A DNA stretch of 64,000 nt from CAIKMD01 sp963740675 (GCA_963740675.1 CAVUFS010000003.1:62001-126000); one strand, 5' to 3'. Counted from the stretch's first letter, positions 41,796 to 52,076 are shown. The notes: generated by a model from the sequence alone, not told the origin. Numbers and translations: made by a program.

Positions 41796-43328
41796 TTGCG
41801 CAAAATCCTATCGGCGATTTTGGGTGCGGCGGCGCTTCTGGCGTTCGGGACCGCTCAGGCCTCGGCGGGCAAGGCTGACGACACGCTCCGCATTGCGGTG
41901 GTCGATTGGTGGAGCACGCTCGACCCCTACCAATTCCCGCTCGATGAGGCGGGCGTGTTTTATCGGGGAGTCTATGAAACGCTCATCCGCTACGACGAGC
42001 GCACGCACAAAATCGTGCCGCGTCTTGCCAAGGCTTGGCGCCAAGTCGACGACAAGACGGTCGAGTTCGATCTCCGCGACGATGTGAAGTTCCACAACGG
42101 CGATCATTTCGATGCCGATGATGTCGTGGAAACCATTCGCTATCTCATCGATCCGAAGACGCAACTTCGGTTCAAAGACGTCTATACCTGGATCGCCAAG
42201 GTCGAGAAGGTCGATCAATACAAGGTACGGATTACCGCCAAAGAGGCTTTCGCAACCGAGCTCATCGGCTTCGGCTATCGCTTCTACATCTATGATTCGA
42301 AGGTGCTGAACAAGCTCGAGAACAAGGCCGATTACGGCCGCATGGGCGCGATCGGGGCCGGGCCGTACAAGGTTGTGTCGCTCGACCAGCAGAAAATGGT
42401 GCTGACGCGTTTCGACGATTATTACGACAAGAGCCGGCAGGCGCCGATCAAGTACATCATTGTCACGCCGATCCCCGACCGTCAGACGCAGATCGCGCAA
42501 TTCATGACCGGCAATATCGATCTCATCCGCAATCCGACGGCGGATCTCGCGCGCGAGATCGAGAAAGACCCGAACACGCGGGTTACGCCGATGCATAACG
42601 GCTTGCTGATGTACGTGACCCTCGATGCCGCCGGCCGCTCCGACAACAAGGTGATGACGGATCAGCGCGTCCGCAAAGCGTTCATGGAAGCGATCGATCG
42701 CCCGGCATTGGCGAAGACGGTCATTCCCGGCGGCCAGATCGCGGAGATGCTCGACGGCATCTGCGTTCCCGCCGATGTCGGTTGCGTCTCGTCGACCAAG
42801 CCGCCGGATTACAATCCCGAGGATGCCAAGAAGCTGCTGGCCGAGGCCGGCTATCGCGATGGAATCGATCTCGAACTGGATGTCCACCAGCCGTTGGCCG
42901 ATATCGGCGAGGGCATCGCCGGCATGCTGCGCAAGGTGGGCATCCGCGCCACCGTGCGGCCGCTGCCGCTGGCACTATACGTGCGGATGCGCGGCGAGGG
43001 TAAGCTCACGGCATTTCTTGGCTTCTATCCCACCAACGCGCAGCCGGACATGGACAACATCTTGGATTTGTTCTTCGACGGCAACCGCGACTATTGGGGC
43101 GCCGATCCGGTGATCAAGGAGGCGCAGAAGCTCGGCGCGGTCGAGAACGACATCGAGAAGCGCAGCGATATCTATAAGAAGGCCATCGATCAGGTAAATA
43201 ACAAGAATTACATCTTGCCGGTGGCCGACCTGCCCATGGTCTTCATCCACACCAAGGATGTGGCCGTCAACGAGAACCCCCTCACGCCGATCAACACCCA
43301 GGTCGACGATTTCCGGTGGGCGCCATAG
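41796..43328 (+). CDS. Peptide-type solute-binding protein 2 of 3
   Basis: A 510-residue protein starting at TTG 41796 (MRKILSAILGAAALLAFGTA when initiated), with GAGGGAGGC upstream. It is the closest relative of gene 1: long identical runs such as VSLDQQKMVLTRF, AQFMTGNIDLIRNP and VPADVGCVSST. Differences cluster in short loops (GRSNAAPIKN versus SRQAPIKYI), which may tune ligand choice. It begins 36 bases after the first gene, in the same transcript. Confidence 0.9.
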   Translation: MRKILSAILGAAALLAFGTAQASAGKADDTLRIAVVDWWSTLDPYQFPLDEAGVFYRGVYETLIRYDERTHKIVPRLAKAWRQVDDKTVEFDLRDDVKFHNGDHFDADDVVETIRYLIDPKTQLRFKDVYTWIAKVEKVDQYKVRITAKEAFATELIGFGYRFYIYDSKVLNKLENKADYGRMGAIGAGPYKVVSLDQQKMVLTRFDDYYDKSRQAPIKYIIVTPIPDRQTQIAQFMTGNIDLIRNPTADLAREIEKDPNTRVTPMHNGLLMYVTLDAAGRSDNKVMTDQRVRKAFMEAIDRPALAKTVIPGGQIAEMLDGICVPADVGCVSSTKPPDYNPEDAKKLLAEAGYRDGIDLELDVHQPLADIGEGIAGMLRKVGIRATVRPLPLALYVRMRGEGKLTAFLGFYPTNAQPDMDNILDLFFDGNRDYWGADPVIKEAQKLGAVENDIEKRSDIYKKAIDQVNNKNYILPVADLPMVFIHTKDVAVNENPLTPINTQVDDFRWAP

Positions 43329-43410
43329 GCGTCTACTACCGAAAGCGGCTTGCGGTCTTTTCCGTTCTGGCAGACACTCGCGGGAAAAGTTGCGCGAGGG
43401 GAGGCTAGCC

Positions 43411-44949
43411 GTGCAGAAGATTTGGACAGGAATTCTTGGCTTGATGGCGGTGCTGGCGATCGGTGTCGCACCGGCGGCGGCGAAGAAGGCGAACGATACA
43501 CTTACGGTCGCCGTCCACGATTGGTGGAGTACGCTCGATCCCTATCAATTCCCGCTCGACGAAGCTAACGTTTTTTACACAATCGTCTATGAGACGCTGA
43601 TCGGTTTTGACGAGCGCGAGCATAAAGTTGTGCCGCGGCTCGCCAAGGCCTGGCGCCAGGTCGACGACAAGACAGTCGAATTCGATCTGCGCGACGACGT
43701 CAAATTTCACAACGGCGATAAATTCGATGCCGACGACGTCGTCGGGACGATCAAATATCTGATCGATCCGAATGTGCCGCTGCGCTTCAAGAGCGTTTAT
43801 GACTGGGTCGACAAGGTCGAGAAAACCGGTCCCTACAGTGTGCGGATCACCGCCAAGAAGCCGCTCGCCGGCGAGCTGCTCAATTTCGCCTATCGATTCT
43901 ATATCCTCGATACGAAGGTGTTGGCGAAGCTCGATAACAAAGCCGATTACGGCCGCATGGGCGCGGTCGCGACAGGGCCTTACAAGGTCGTCTCGCTCGA
44001 CCAGCAGAAGATGGTGCTGGTGCGCAATGACGATTACTACAACAAGACCGGGCCCTATAGCGCGCATATCAAGAACATCGTGGTGCGGCCGATCCCGGAT
44101 TCGCAGACCCAGATCGCCGAATTCATGACCGGCAATATCGATCTCATCCGCAATCCGTCGGCCGATACGGCGCGCCAGCTCGCCCAGGCGCCGAACACGA
44201 CCGTAACGCCGATGCATAACGGCTTGCTGATGTATATCACGCTCGATGTGGCAGGCCGCTCCGACAATAAGGTGATGAAGGACGAGCGCGTGCGCAAAGC
44301 CTTCATGGAGGCGATCGATCGCAAGGAGCTCGCCAAAACCGTCATTCCCGGTGGCGAGATCGCGGAATTGCTCAACGGCATCTGCATTCCGAGCAATATC
44401 GGCTGCGTGTCGTCGACCAAGCCGCCTGATTTCAATCCGCAGGACGCGAAGAAGCTCCTGGCCGAAGCGGGCTACAAGGACGGCATCGATATCGAGCTCA
44501 ACGTACACGAGCCGCTGTCCGAGATCGGCCAGGCGGTCGCGGGTCAGCTACGCAAGGTCGGCATCCGCGCCACCGTGCGGCCGCTGCCGCTTACGCTTTA
44601 TGTCCGCCTGCGCGGCGAGGGCAAGCTAACCGCGTTCCTCGGCTTCTATCCGACGAGCGCACAGCCCGATATGGACAACCTCCTTGACTTCTTCTTCAGC
44701 GGCAACCGCGACTATGTGGGCAACGACCCGATTATTCGCGACGCCGAGGTGAAAGGCGAGGTCGAGTTCGACCAGAAGAAGCGTGACGCGATCTATCAGA
44801 AGGCGATCGACCACATCAACGAACAGAATTACATCCTGCCCGTCGCCGACTTGCCGATGGTGTTTGTCCACACCAAGGAGGTTCAGGTGAAAGAGAACCG
44901 CATCTCGCCGATTCAAACCACGGCCGTCGATTTCTACTGGGCGCAATAG
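43411..44949 (+). CDS. Peptide-type solute-binding protein 3 of 3
   Basis: A 512-residue protein starting at GTG 43411 with GGGGAGGC upstream. Signal peptide VQKIWTGILGLMAVLAIGVA. It is the most diverged of the three (PLAGELLNFAYRFYILDTKV versus AFATELVGFAYRFYMYDSKV; IPSNIGC versus VPADVGC) but collinear throughout. The full leader of gene 1 is repeated before it, suggesting duplication of gene plus leader and possibly its own promoter. Confidence 0.9.
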   Translation: MQKIWTGILGLMAVLAIGVAPAAAKKANDTLTVAVHDWWSTLDPYQFPLDEANVFYTIVYETLIGFDEREHKVVPRLAKAWRQVDDKTVEFDLRDDVKFHNGDKFDADDVVGTIKYLIDPNVPLRFKSVYDWVDKVEKTGPYSVRITAKKPLAGELLNFAYRFYILDTKVLAKLDNKADYGRMGAVATGPYKVVSLDQQKMVLVRNDDYYNKTGPYSAHIKNIVVRPIPDSQTQIAEFMTGNIDLIRNPSADTARQLAQAPNTTVTPMHNGLLMYITLDVAGRSDNKVMKDERVRKAFMEAIDRKELAKTVIPGGEIAELLNGICIPSNIGCVSSTKPPDFNPQDAKKLLAEAGYKDGIDIELNVHEPLSEIGQAVAGQLRKVGIRATVRPLPLTLYVRLRGEGKLTAFLGFYPTSAQPDMDNLLDFFFSGNRDYVGNDPIIRDAEVKGEVEFDQKKRDAIYQKAIDHINEQNYILPVADLPMVFVHTKEVQVKENRISPIQTTAVDFYWAQ

Positions 44950-44976
44950 GGCAGGACGCGATATTTCCAATTCGCC

Positions 44977-45048
44977 TTTCCCGCGAAAGCGGGAATCCAG
45001 GATACACACATCGAGCTGTGACCCTGGATCCCCGCTTTCGCGGGGAAG
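44977..45048. repeat. Palindromic intergenic repeat (CCCGCGAAAGCGGG type)
   Basis: CCCGCGAAAGCGGGAATCCA and TGGATCCCCGCTTTCGCGGG form inverted arms separated by about 30 bases. A second copy is at 60588-60652. Confidence 0.8.
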
Positions 45049-45072
45049 ACGGTTGTTAGGGGGCGGAGCGGG

Positions 45073-46685
45073 TTAGGCTCCGCGCACCTTGTCGATCAGT
45101 GCCAGCGCGTTGGCAGGCGGATCGTCGGCGCGCCAGGCGACGTGGCCGTCCGGCCGCACCAGCACAAGGCAGCGCTCATAAAGCGCGGCGATCTTCTCAT
45201 CGGCGAGATCGACGATAGTCAGCGGCACGCGCCTGGCTGTCGCCGCTTCGGCGATGCTGGCACCTGACGGCGGCGCGGCGCCGAGGCGCAGCAGCACGAA
45301 GCCCTTGCCGAAGAGATCGAGGATCGAGTGCCGCCCTTCATTCTCAGGGGCTTCGAGCCAGGCATGCGGCGCGCGCGTGCCGGGCCGCGCCGACGGCACG
45401 TATTGCTTGGTCTCGACCGGGATCGCCGGACTGCCGTCGGACACGATAATCGGCGACGGGTCGTAGCAATAGCCGAGGCGCAGATTCTCGGTGAACATCG
45501 GCATGTTGGCGTGGTTCGTGGCATAAAACACCTCGGCCCAGCGCTTGCGCAGCGCTTCGCCTTCCGGCGTCTCCTTGTCGATCTCCGGCCCGCAGGGCAG
45601 GGAGGAAAGCAGCTCGAACTCGCCGGTGCAGGCGCGGACATTGTTGAGCGCCACCGGCTTGCGCTCGATCTCGTAGCTATCGAGCAGATGCGCGCCGCCC
45701 CAGCCTTGCAGCACCGCGGTCAGCTTCCAGCCGATATCGAGCGCGTCCTGCAGCCCGGTATGGAGGCCGAGCCCGCCAGTCGGCGAGTTCTGATGCGCGG
45801 CGTCGCCGGCAATGAAGACGCGCTTGCCATCGCGATAGCGGGTCGCGACGCGCTCGCGCCGCTCCCAATGCATGACCGAGATCACTTCGTAGGCGAAATC
45901 GCGGCCGGCGAGGCGGCGCATGTAATCGGGCGTGTCGTAGCCGTCGATCGCTTTCAGCACGGAGAGGCGCCAAGTCTCGTTGCCGTCGATGCCGATGATC
46001 TCGCCCCAGGTACCGCCGGTGTCGGTGAAGCGGAAGAAACGCGCCCAGCCCTTGTCGTGAATCTCCATCAGCTCGCGCGAGCGGAAATAGATATTCGTGC
46101 TCGTGGCGAAGACGCCGACGCCGTCGTAATCGAGCTTGAGCTGGGTCGCGACCGCGCCGTCGGCGCCGTCGCAGCCGACGAGGTATTCGGCCTCGACGAT
46201 CTCGCTCTTGCCGGTTTTGCGGTCGGTGACGGTGGCGCGCACGCCGTTTGCATCCTGCTCGAAAGCAATCGAGGCTGGTCATGTGGCGCAAGGTCACCGC
46301 GGGCAGGCCGCGCACGCGCTCCAGGAGGATCGGGTCGTAGAAGATCTGCGCGCAGCCGCAATCGGGCTCGGGCGTGAACGGCGGGTGCTTGTCGACGTAA
46401 GGCGGGATGCGGACGCGGGTCAGTGCCGGCCCGGTCATGCTGGTGCAATAGACGAAATCGTTCGGGCCGGGTTTGCGGCCAGCCATTGCGCTTCACCTTT
46501 TCGGAAATGCCCCAGCGGCGGTTCAATTCCATGCTGCGCACGGAAAGCCCGCTCATCTTCGGCACGCTAAGCGAGCCGTCGCGCCGCTCGACGATGGTGC
46601 AAGCGATGCCGGAAAGGCCAAGCTCGACGGCGAGCGCCAGCCCGACCGGGCCGCCGCCCGCGATCAGTACTGGGATTTTTGCCAT
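45073..46685 (-). pseudogene. FAD-dependent aromatic monooxygenase (PHBH/MhpA type), two frameshifts
   Basis: From the ATG at 46685: FAD-binding VLIAGGGPVGLALAVELGLS (GxGxxG) and RRWGISEKVKRNGW. Then a slip near 46460 leads to NDFVYCTSMTGPALTRVRIP, and a second slip near 46265 leads to EYLVGCDGADGAV (DG motif), RVFIAGDAAHQNSPTGGLGL (the GD motif) and a C-terminal thioredoxin-like domain. The reconstructed protein is ~537 residues and would hydroxylate a phenolic acid using NAD(P)H and O2. All motifs are present, so the breaks are recent or sequencing errors. It is 12 bases downstream of the binding-protein gene. Confidence 0.8.
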
Positions 46686-46697
46686 CGCCGGCTCGCG

Positions 46698-47853
46698 TTA
46701 TTGCAGATAGTTGCGCAGCAGCGCGACGACGTGCTGCTCGTAAGGCCCGAGCTCTTCTCCCTGGGTGCAGGTGTATTGGCTCATCATCTTCTCATCGACA
46801 GCTTCGGCGGGATCGCCCTGCGGGACGTCGACGCGCTGGCTGTTGAGCTTCACCGCCTGCATCAGCATGGTCTGCGTGTCTTTCGACAGCAGCCAATTGA
46901 CGAAAAGTTTCGACGCATTGGGATGCGGCGCCTTCACCATGTATTCGATCGCGCCGACGCCCGGGCTCCAGAGATGGATGCCTTGCACTTTGACGAAATC
47001 GTCGAGCGGAGGCGCCGCGCGCCGCGTAATCGACGAAAGTCGCGCTCGGCAGGCCGAAGGCGATGGGATAGCGGCCGGAGGAGAGCCAATCCATCATCTG
47101 CCGCGGCTCGCCGGTGATGACCGGCTTTTGCTCCATTAGCTTCTTGATCGTCTCATCGCCGAAGAGCTTGTCCATCACGACGAGCACGTTGAGCGAGGCA
47201 CCGCCCCGCGGATCGGCCATCGAGATCTTGCCGGTCCATTGCGGCGCATCGAGAGTCAGCATCGTCGGCGGCGCAGCACCGTTGAGCTTCGCCTTGTTGT
47301 AATAGACGCTCTGGCTCTCATAGGCGACGAAAGCCGGGAAGAACTGCTTTTCCTTGTCGAGGAAAAGGCCGTTGAAGCCGGCGCCCCAATTCTTCTCGTC
47401 GGTGATCTCGGGCAGGATGAAGAGCGGCTTCACTGGCGCGAGTTCGCCCTTGTTCTTCATGTCGTAGGATGGCGCATCGATGCCGCCGATGCGTAGATCC
47501 CAGAGATACTGCCCGGCCTCATGCTCCTTGACGATGCGGGGCCAGTAATCGCGGCTCGCGACCGGCGTCATCTCGGTCTTGATATCGGGATAGGCCTCCT
47601 GGAATTTCGCCAGCGCATCGCGCCAGGCGCGGCCCGACGGCACGGAGAGGACGAGCGCACCTTCCTTCTTCGCCGCGGCGACGGTCGCGTCCCAATCGGT
47701 TTTCCAATCGGCGTGGGCGGGTGTCGCCGCCGACAGAATTATCAACGTCATTGCGAGCGCAGCGAAGCAACCCAGAACCTTTCTGTTGCTCTGGATCGCC
47801 ACGGCCGCTGCGCGGCCTCGCAATGACGAAATAACGAAAGCGTGCATGCTCAC
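46698..47853 (-). pseudogene. Fe3+/polyamine-type ABC solute-binding protein, one frameshift
   Basis: The first ~285 residues (DWKTDWDATVAAAKKEGALV, VYYNKAKLNGAAPP, GEPRQMMDWLSSGRYPIAFG) are in one frame. From about 47010-47030 the match continues in another (PPLDDFVKVQGIHLWSPGVG, NASKLFVNWLLSKDTQTMLM) to a TAA at 46698. It belongs to the extracellular-binding family 1. A palindromic repeat (47746-47828) forms most of the N-terminal coding stretch just ahead of a natural-looking signal (TLIILSAATPAHADW). Its GTG overlaps the stop of the Rieske gene. The likely permease is the divergent gene at 49268. Confidence 0.78.
47746..47828. repeat. Palindromic repeat inside a coding start
   Basis: CGTCATTGCGAGCGCAGCGA and CCGCTGCGCGGCCTCGCAAT-GACG are inverted ends of an 83-bp element of the rhizobial GTCATTGCGAG type. 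Here it lies inside the 5' end of the binding-protein reading frame, which stays open across it. Confidence 0.8.
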
Positions 47854-49127
47854 TCCGCCGCCACGGGCTTGATCTGTCGCTGTTTCCAGATGTCGTGGTA
47901 GTCGATGTTGTGCGGTACGATCTCGGAGACGACGACGATATGCGACATATCGTTCTGCGCCGGCGAGCGCACGACATGACCGGGATCGCGGCCGGCGCTG
48001 ACATCCTCGATCGCATTCAGCAATTGCCGCCGCGCCACGACGATGCAGGTGTCGGAAACGCCGAGATGCTCGTTCTCGCGCTTATGGACGCGGCCCGGTG
48101 TCTCGGTCGCGAAAGCATCATGCACCGGGAAGTATGTACCCATGCCGGTGTAATTCTCGGTCTTCTGCTTCTCGCGATCCTGCTTGTAGCGGTTCTCTTT
48201 GTTGCGGATATAGCGATTGTCGCGGATCTCATGCGCGATTTCCGCCTCGTAGCGCTCGCGCGCCACGCCGCGCACGCGATTGAAGATGAAATCGAAGCGG
48301 TAATGGGTTTCGTCATCGATCGGCACATGCCAATGCACCGAATAGCCTTCGCCGACGCGGCCTTCATTGCCGATGATCGCTGCCTTGTTCGGCAGGATGA
48401 AATTGGTGATGCGGACGTATTTGCCTTGCTCACCGGAATTGCGCACCGAGAAGATGCGCACACCGTAATCGGTGCGCTCGGCTTCGAGCTTCGGCCGGCC
48501 GTCTTCACGGTAATACTGATCGGCGGATTTGCTGCTGCCCGGCACGTTGCGGGCATCGATCCGCTTGATCGGCTTGTGCAGATAGGAGAGGTGCGACGGG
48601 TCGATATCGCCTTCGAGCGATTGGAGGTAATTGCAATCGAGAATGGTCTTCTGCAGGAAGAGATGTTCGCCGGTCGCGCGCAGGAATTCGTAATCGGGCA
48701 GCATCGGCGGCTCGCCCTGGCCCATAAAGGCGAAGATCATGCCGGCGCGCTCTTCCACCGGATAGGACGGGTGGCGGATCTCGTCCTTGTATTTGCTCTC
48801 GGGCGGCTCGGCCGGCTGCTCGAGGCAACGGCCGGCGATATCGAACAGCCAGCCGTGATAAAGGCAGCGCAACCCGCCATCCTCGACGCGGCCGTAAGAA
48901 AGATCCGCGCAGCGATGCGAGCAGAGAATGCCGAGCAGGCCGGCGCGTCCCTTGTCGTCGCGGAAGAGAACGAGGTCTTCACTGAAAAGACGGATCGGTT
49001 GCGGCGGGCCGCCCGGCGGCAATTCGGAGGACAGCGCAATCGGATGCCAGTAACGGCGCATCAGCGCGCCGCCCGGCGTGCCCGGCCCGGTGTGGGTCAA
49101 CAGAGCGTTTTCCTCGCGTGTCGTCAT
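47850..49127 (-). CDS. Rieske non-heme-iron oxygenase, catalytic subunit
   Basis: A 425-residue protein of the phthalate-dioxygenase/vanillate-demethylase style. The Rieske [2Fe-2S] ligands are C69-S-H71 and C88-L-Y-H91. The mononuclear iron site starts D176-P-S-H179 ... H184. It would hydroxylate or demethylate an aromatic acid with O2 and electrons from a reductase; no reductase gene is in the window. GGGAGACG lies before the ATG at 49127. It is first in an operon with the binding-protein and flavin-monooxygenase genes, and divergent from the permease. Confidence 0.92.
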   Translation of the reverse strand: MTTREENALLTHTGPGTPGGALMRRYWHPIALSSELPPGGPPQPIRLFSEDLVLFRDDKGRAGLLGILCSHRCADLSYGRVEDGGLRCLYHGWLFDIAGRCLEQPAEPPESKYKDEIRHPSYPVEERAGMIFAFMGQGEPPMLPDYEFLRATGEHLFLQKTILDCNYLQSLEGDIDPSHLSYLHKPIKRIDARNVPGSSKSADQYYREDGRPKLEAERTDYGVRIFSVRNSGEQGKYVRITNFILPNKAAIIGNEGRVGEGYSVHWHVPIDDETHYRFDFIFNRVRGVARERYEAEIAHEIRDNRYIRNKENRYKQDREKQKTENYTGMGTYFPVHDAFATETPGRVHKRENEHLGVSDTCIVVARRQLLNAIEDVSAGRDPGHVVRSPAQNDMSHIVVVSEIVPHNIDYHDIWKQRQIKPVAAE

Positions 49128-49267
49128 CTTCGTCTCCCACCCACGCCCAAGCGCTTTGAATAAGCCCTCGAATGGGCAATTTCGCGTTACTTGACAGTAT
49201 CTTGCCGTAAATCGCAGGATGAAAGTCAACGCGAAAAAGCACAAGCCGCGGTGTTCGGGGGAAAAGC

Positions 49268-51010
49268 GTGAGTCAAAGCGGCAATGGTGTTGTCTACGGC
49301 GCGCGGAGCCGGCGCAGGAAAGCTTCTTTCGGCTGGATTGGGTCGGGCGGCGCCAGCCTGGTCCTGCTGATCACCGGCTTTTTTGTCCTCTATCCGCTGG
49401 CGCTGCTCGTCTATGGCAGCTTCGTTGTCACACGCACGGATGGGACGAGCAGTTACGGCCTCGCGACCTGGCTCTCGGCCGTCAACCAGCCGGGAATGTG
49501 GGCATCGCTGCTCAACACGGCGACGCGCACGATCGCGACCGAGGTGATCTCGCTGCCGCTCGCCATCGGCGTCTCGTGGCTCGTCGCGCGCAGCGATCTT
49601 CCGGGCAAGCGCCTGATCGACAATTTCATGTGGATCGCGTTCTTCCTGCCGGCGCTGCCCGTGCTGCTCGGCTGGATCCTGCTGTTCGATCCGGATTACG
49701 GCGTGGTCAACCAGGTGTTGGCGAAAGGCTTCGGCATCACCGAGCCGGTGTTTAACATCTACACTTTCTCTGGCATCGTCTTCGCGCATCTCGCCTCGCG
49801 CTCCATCTCGGCGAAATACATTTTCCTGGTGCCGGCTTTCCGGAATATCAATTCCTCGCTGGAAGAGGCCGCGCGCGTCGTCGGCTCGGGCACACTCGCG
49901 ACGATCGGCGCGATCCTGGTGCCGCTGCTGCTGCCGGCGATCCTCATCACCGCGGCGATCTCGCTGATCCACTCGCTCGAATCCTTCGAGATCGAGCTGA
50001 TCCTCGGGCCGCCGATCAGCTTCTACGTCTTCAGCACCAAGATGTATCAGCTCATGCGCCAATCGCCGCCGCTCTTCGGCGAGGCGACAGTACTGGGCTT
50101 CGCCGTGCTGATCGCGGTGCTGCCGCTGATCCTTTGGCAACAGCGGCTGCTGGCGGCAAACCGCTTCGTCACCGTGACCGGCAAGGCGCGGATGCAACTC
50201 GTCGCGCTCGGCGGTTGGCGCTGGCCGCTGTTTTGGGTGCTGGCACTGCTCGGGATTTTCACGACGGTTGTACCGGGCATCTGCCTGATCCTCGGCACCT
50301 TCATGAACATCTTCGGTCGTTTCGATATGGCGCGGGTCTGGACCGGCGAGCATTGGTCCGAGGTGCTGAGCGATCCGCTACTGCTGCGCGCGCTATGGAA
50401 CACGGTGGTGATGGGCGGCGCGGCGGCGCTATTCGGCATGCTGTGGTTCTCCCTCGTTGCCTATGTCTCGGTGAGGACGCGCTATCCCGGTCGCAAGCTC
50501 CTGGATTTCGTCACCTGGCTGCCGGCGAGCCTGCCCGGCGTTATCCTCAGCCTCGGCCTGCTCTGGATGTTCCTCACCGTGCCGGTGTTGCGGCCGCTTT
50601 ACGGAACGATCGCCGTGCTGGTAGTGGCGGTGCTGATCAACGCGGTGACGACGAGTACGCAAATCATCAAAAGCAACATGGTGCAGATCGGCGCCGAGTT
50701 GGAGGAGGCGGCTTTCGTTGCCGGCGCCGGCCGCGCCGCGACCTATGGTCGGATCGTGCTGCCGCTGCTCGCGCCGGTGCTGGTCACCGCCGCGCTCTAT
50801 ATTTTCAGCACCGCCGCGCGCAATGTCGCGACCATTGTGATGATCGCGACCGGTGGCAACCGGCCGTTGGCGCTGTTGCAGATCGACTATATGATCGACG
50901 GTCAATACGAGGCGGCGTCGATCGTTGGCGTGTTCATCGTGGTGCTGACCTGGGGCGTGGCGATGATCGCTCGCGGTATCGGACGGCGCTTCGGCTTTCG
51001 GACGCTCTAG
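49268..51010 (+). CDS. Fused two-domain ABC permease (Fe3+/polyamine type)
   Basis: A 580-residue protein from a GTG at 49268, with two repeated six-helix permease units. Each has an EAA coupling loop: SSLEEAARVVGSGTLATIGA in the first half and AELEEAAFVAGAGRAATYGR in the second, each followed by VLPLL-type ends. Fused permeases of this kind work with family 1 binding proteins and one ATPase; the binding protein is divergent at 46698-47853 and the ATPase is missing from the window. The LigB gene begins 15 bases downstream, so transporter and ring-cleavage enzyme are probably co-expressed. Confidence 0.92.
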   Translation: MSQSGNGVVYGARSRRRKASFGWIGSGGASLVLLITGFFVLYPLALLVYGSFVVTRTDGTSSYGLATWLSAVNQPGMWASLLNTATRTIATEVISLPLAIGVSWLVARSDLPGKRLIDNFMWIAFFLPALPVLLGWILLFDPDYGVVNQVLAKGFGITEPVFNIYTFSGIVFAHLASRSISAKYIFLVPAFRNINSSLEEAARVVGSGTLATIGAILVPLLLPAILITAAISLIHSLESFEIELILGPPISFYVFSTKMYQLMRQSPPLFGEATVLGFAVLIAVLPLILWQQRLLAANRFVTVTGKARMQLVALGGWRWPLFWVLALLGIFTTVVPGICLILGTFMNIFGRFDMARVWTGEHWSEVLSDPLLLRALWNTVVMGGAAALFGMLWFSLVAYVSVRTRYPGRKLLDFVTWLPASLPGVILSLGLLWMFLTVPVLRPLYGTIAVLVVAVLINAVTTSTQIIKSNMVQIGAELEEAAFVAGAGRAATYGRIVLPLLAPVLVTAALYIFSTAARNVATIVMIATGGNRPLALLQIDYMIDGQYEAASIVGVFIVVLTWGVAMIARGIGRRFGFRTL

Positions 51011-51024
51011 AAGGGGAGGAATTC

Positions 51025-51924
51025 ATGGCCCAGCTCATCGGCGGATTAGGGACATCGCACGCGCCGCAGCTTTTGATGCCGGCGCTCCAATGGAGCGATT
51101 TGCCGACGCGCACCAAAGGCCCGTTCAACCCCAAACCCGATATCGCGAAGGACCTCACCGACGAAGCGAAGCTCGCGAACCAGGCGCGCTGCAACAAGGC
51201 GATCGGCGCGCTGCGGGCGCAGCTCGAAGCCTGGGCGCCCGACGCGGTGATTGTCATGGGCGACGATCAGCACGAGAACATCCTCGACGACAACCAGCCG
51301 CCGTTCCTGCTCTACCTTGCGCCCGAGACCGACGCGACGCTGCATTTCAATTATCTCGGCGTGAAATCGACCGACCAGATGACGCGCTATCCGGTCGCGA
51401 GCGCGCTTGCCCTGCAGCTTTATGACGGGCTGACCGATGAAGGTTTCGACATCGCCTGGTCGCGCAAGAACCGCGAGGAATACGGGCTCGGCCATGCGTT
51501 CGGCCGTGCGCTCGATTTCCTCATGCCGCTGAAGAAATTCCCGATCGTGCCGCTGATGGTGAATACCTATTACCCGCCGGCGCCGAGCGCGAAACGCTGC
51601 CTCAATCTTGGCAAGTCGCTGCGCCGCGTGATCGAAGGCTTGCCGGGCGACGCGCGGATTGCGCTGGTCGCGTCAGGCGGGCTCAGTCACACGGTGATCG
51701 ACGAGGCGCTCGACGCGGCCTTCATCAAAGCGCTCGAGGCTCATGACGAGAAATACTACGCCGCGATGCCGGCTGACGTGCTGGTCGAAGGCACGTCCGA
51801 GATCCGCAACTGGATCATCCTCGCCGGCGCGATGGGCCGCGGCGGCAAGATGGTCGACTACATCCCCTGCTATCGCCAGCCGAGTGGTGTCGGCTGCGCG
51901 ATGGGATTTGCCATTTGGCAGTGA
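51025..51924 (+). CDS. Class III extradiol dioxygenase (LigB family)
   Basis: A 299-residue protein. The N-terminal MAQLIGGLGTSHAPQ places the first iron ligand at H12. VIVMGDDQHEN (H83, E84) and VASGGLSHTVIDE add the usual metal and catalytic residues. LigB-type enzymes cleave protocatechuate- or gallate-like diols next to a hydroxyl using Fe(II). AGGGGAGG lies six bases before the ATG. The frame stays open far upstream inside the permease gene, but that is a shadow. A separate LigA-type alpha subunit is not seen. Confidence 0.9.
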   Translation: MAQLIGGLGTSHAPQLLMPALQWSDLPTRTKGPFNPKPDIAKDLTDEAKLANQARCNKAIGALRAQLEAWAPDAVIVMGDDQHENILDDNQPPFLLYLAPETDATLHFNYLGVKSTDQMTRYPVASALALQLYDGLTDEGFDIAWSRKNREEYGLGHAFGRALDFLMPLKKFPIVPLMVNTYYPPAPSAKRCLNLGKSLRRVIEGLPGDARIALVASGGLSHTVIDEALDAAFIKALEAHDEKYYAAMPADVLVEGTSEIRNWIILAGAMGRGGKMVDYIPCYRQPSGVGCAMGFAIWQ

Positions 51925-51932
51925 TCAAATCT

Positions 51933-52075
51933 TTCCCTCTCCGCCCTTGAGGGCGGAGAGGGTAGGGTGAGGTGGGTGACTTGATATCAGGAGATCGCGC
52001 CGTTGAGGCACACCTCACCCTCCCATTGCTTCGCAATGGGCCCCTCCCTCTCCCCGCAAGCGCGGAGAGGGAATA
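51933..52075. repeat. Palindromic intergenic repeat (CCCTCTCCGC type)
   Basis: CTTTCCCTCTCCGCCCTTGA ... GGGCGGAGAGGGTAGGGTGA pairs with a second arm CTCCCATTGCTTCGCAATGG ... GCGCGGAGAGGGAA. It fills the gap between two convergent genes and may also act as their terminator. Confidence 0.75.
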
Positions 52076-52076
52076 T

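Noticed and set aside
50134..51024. Upstream extension of the LigB frame by ~300 codons inside the permease gene
   Set aside because: The extension is Arg/Asp-rich, lies within a well-supported permease in another frame, and a strong ribosome site precedes the LigB ATG at 51025.
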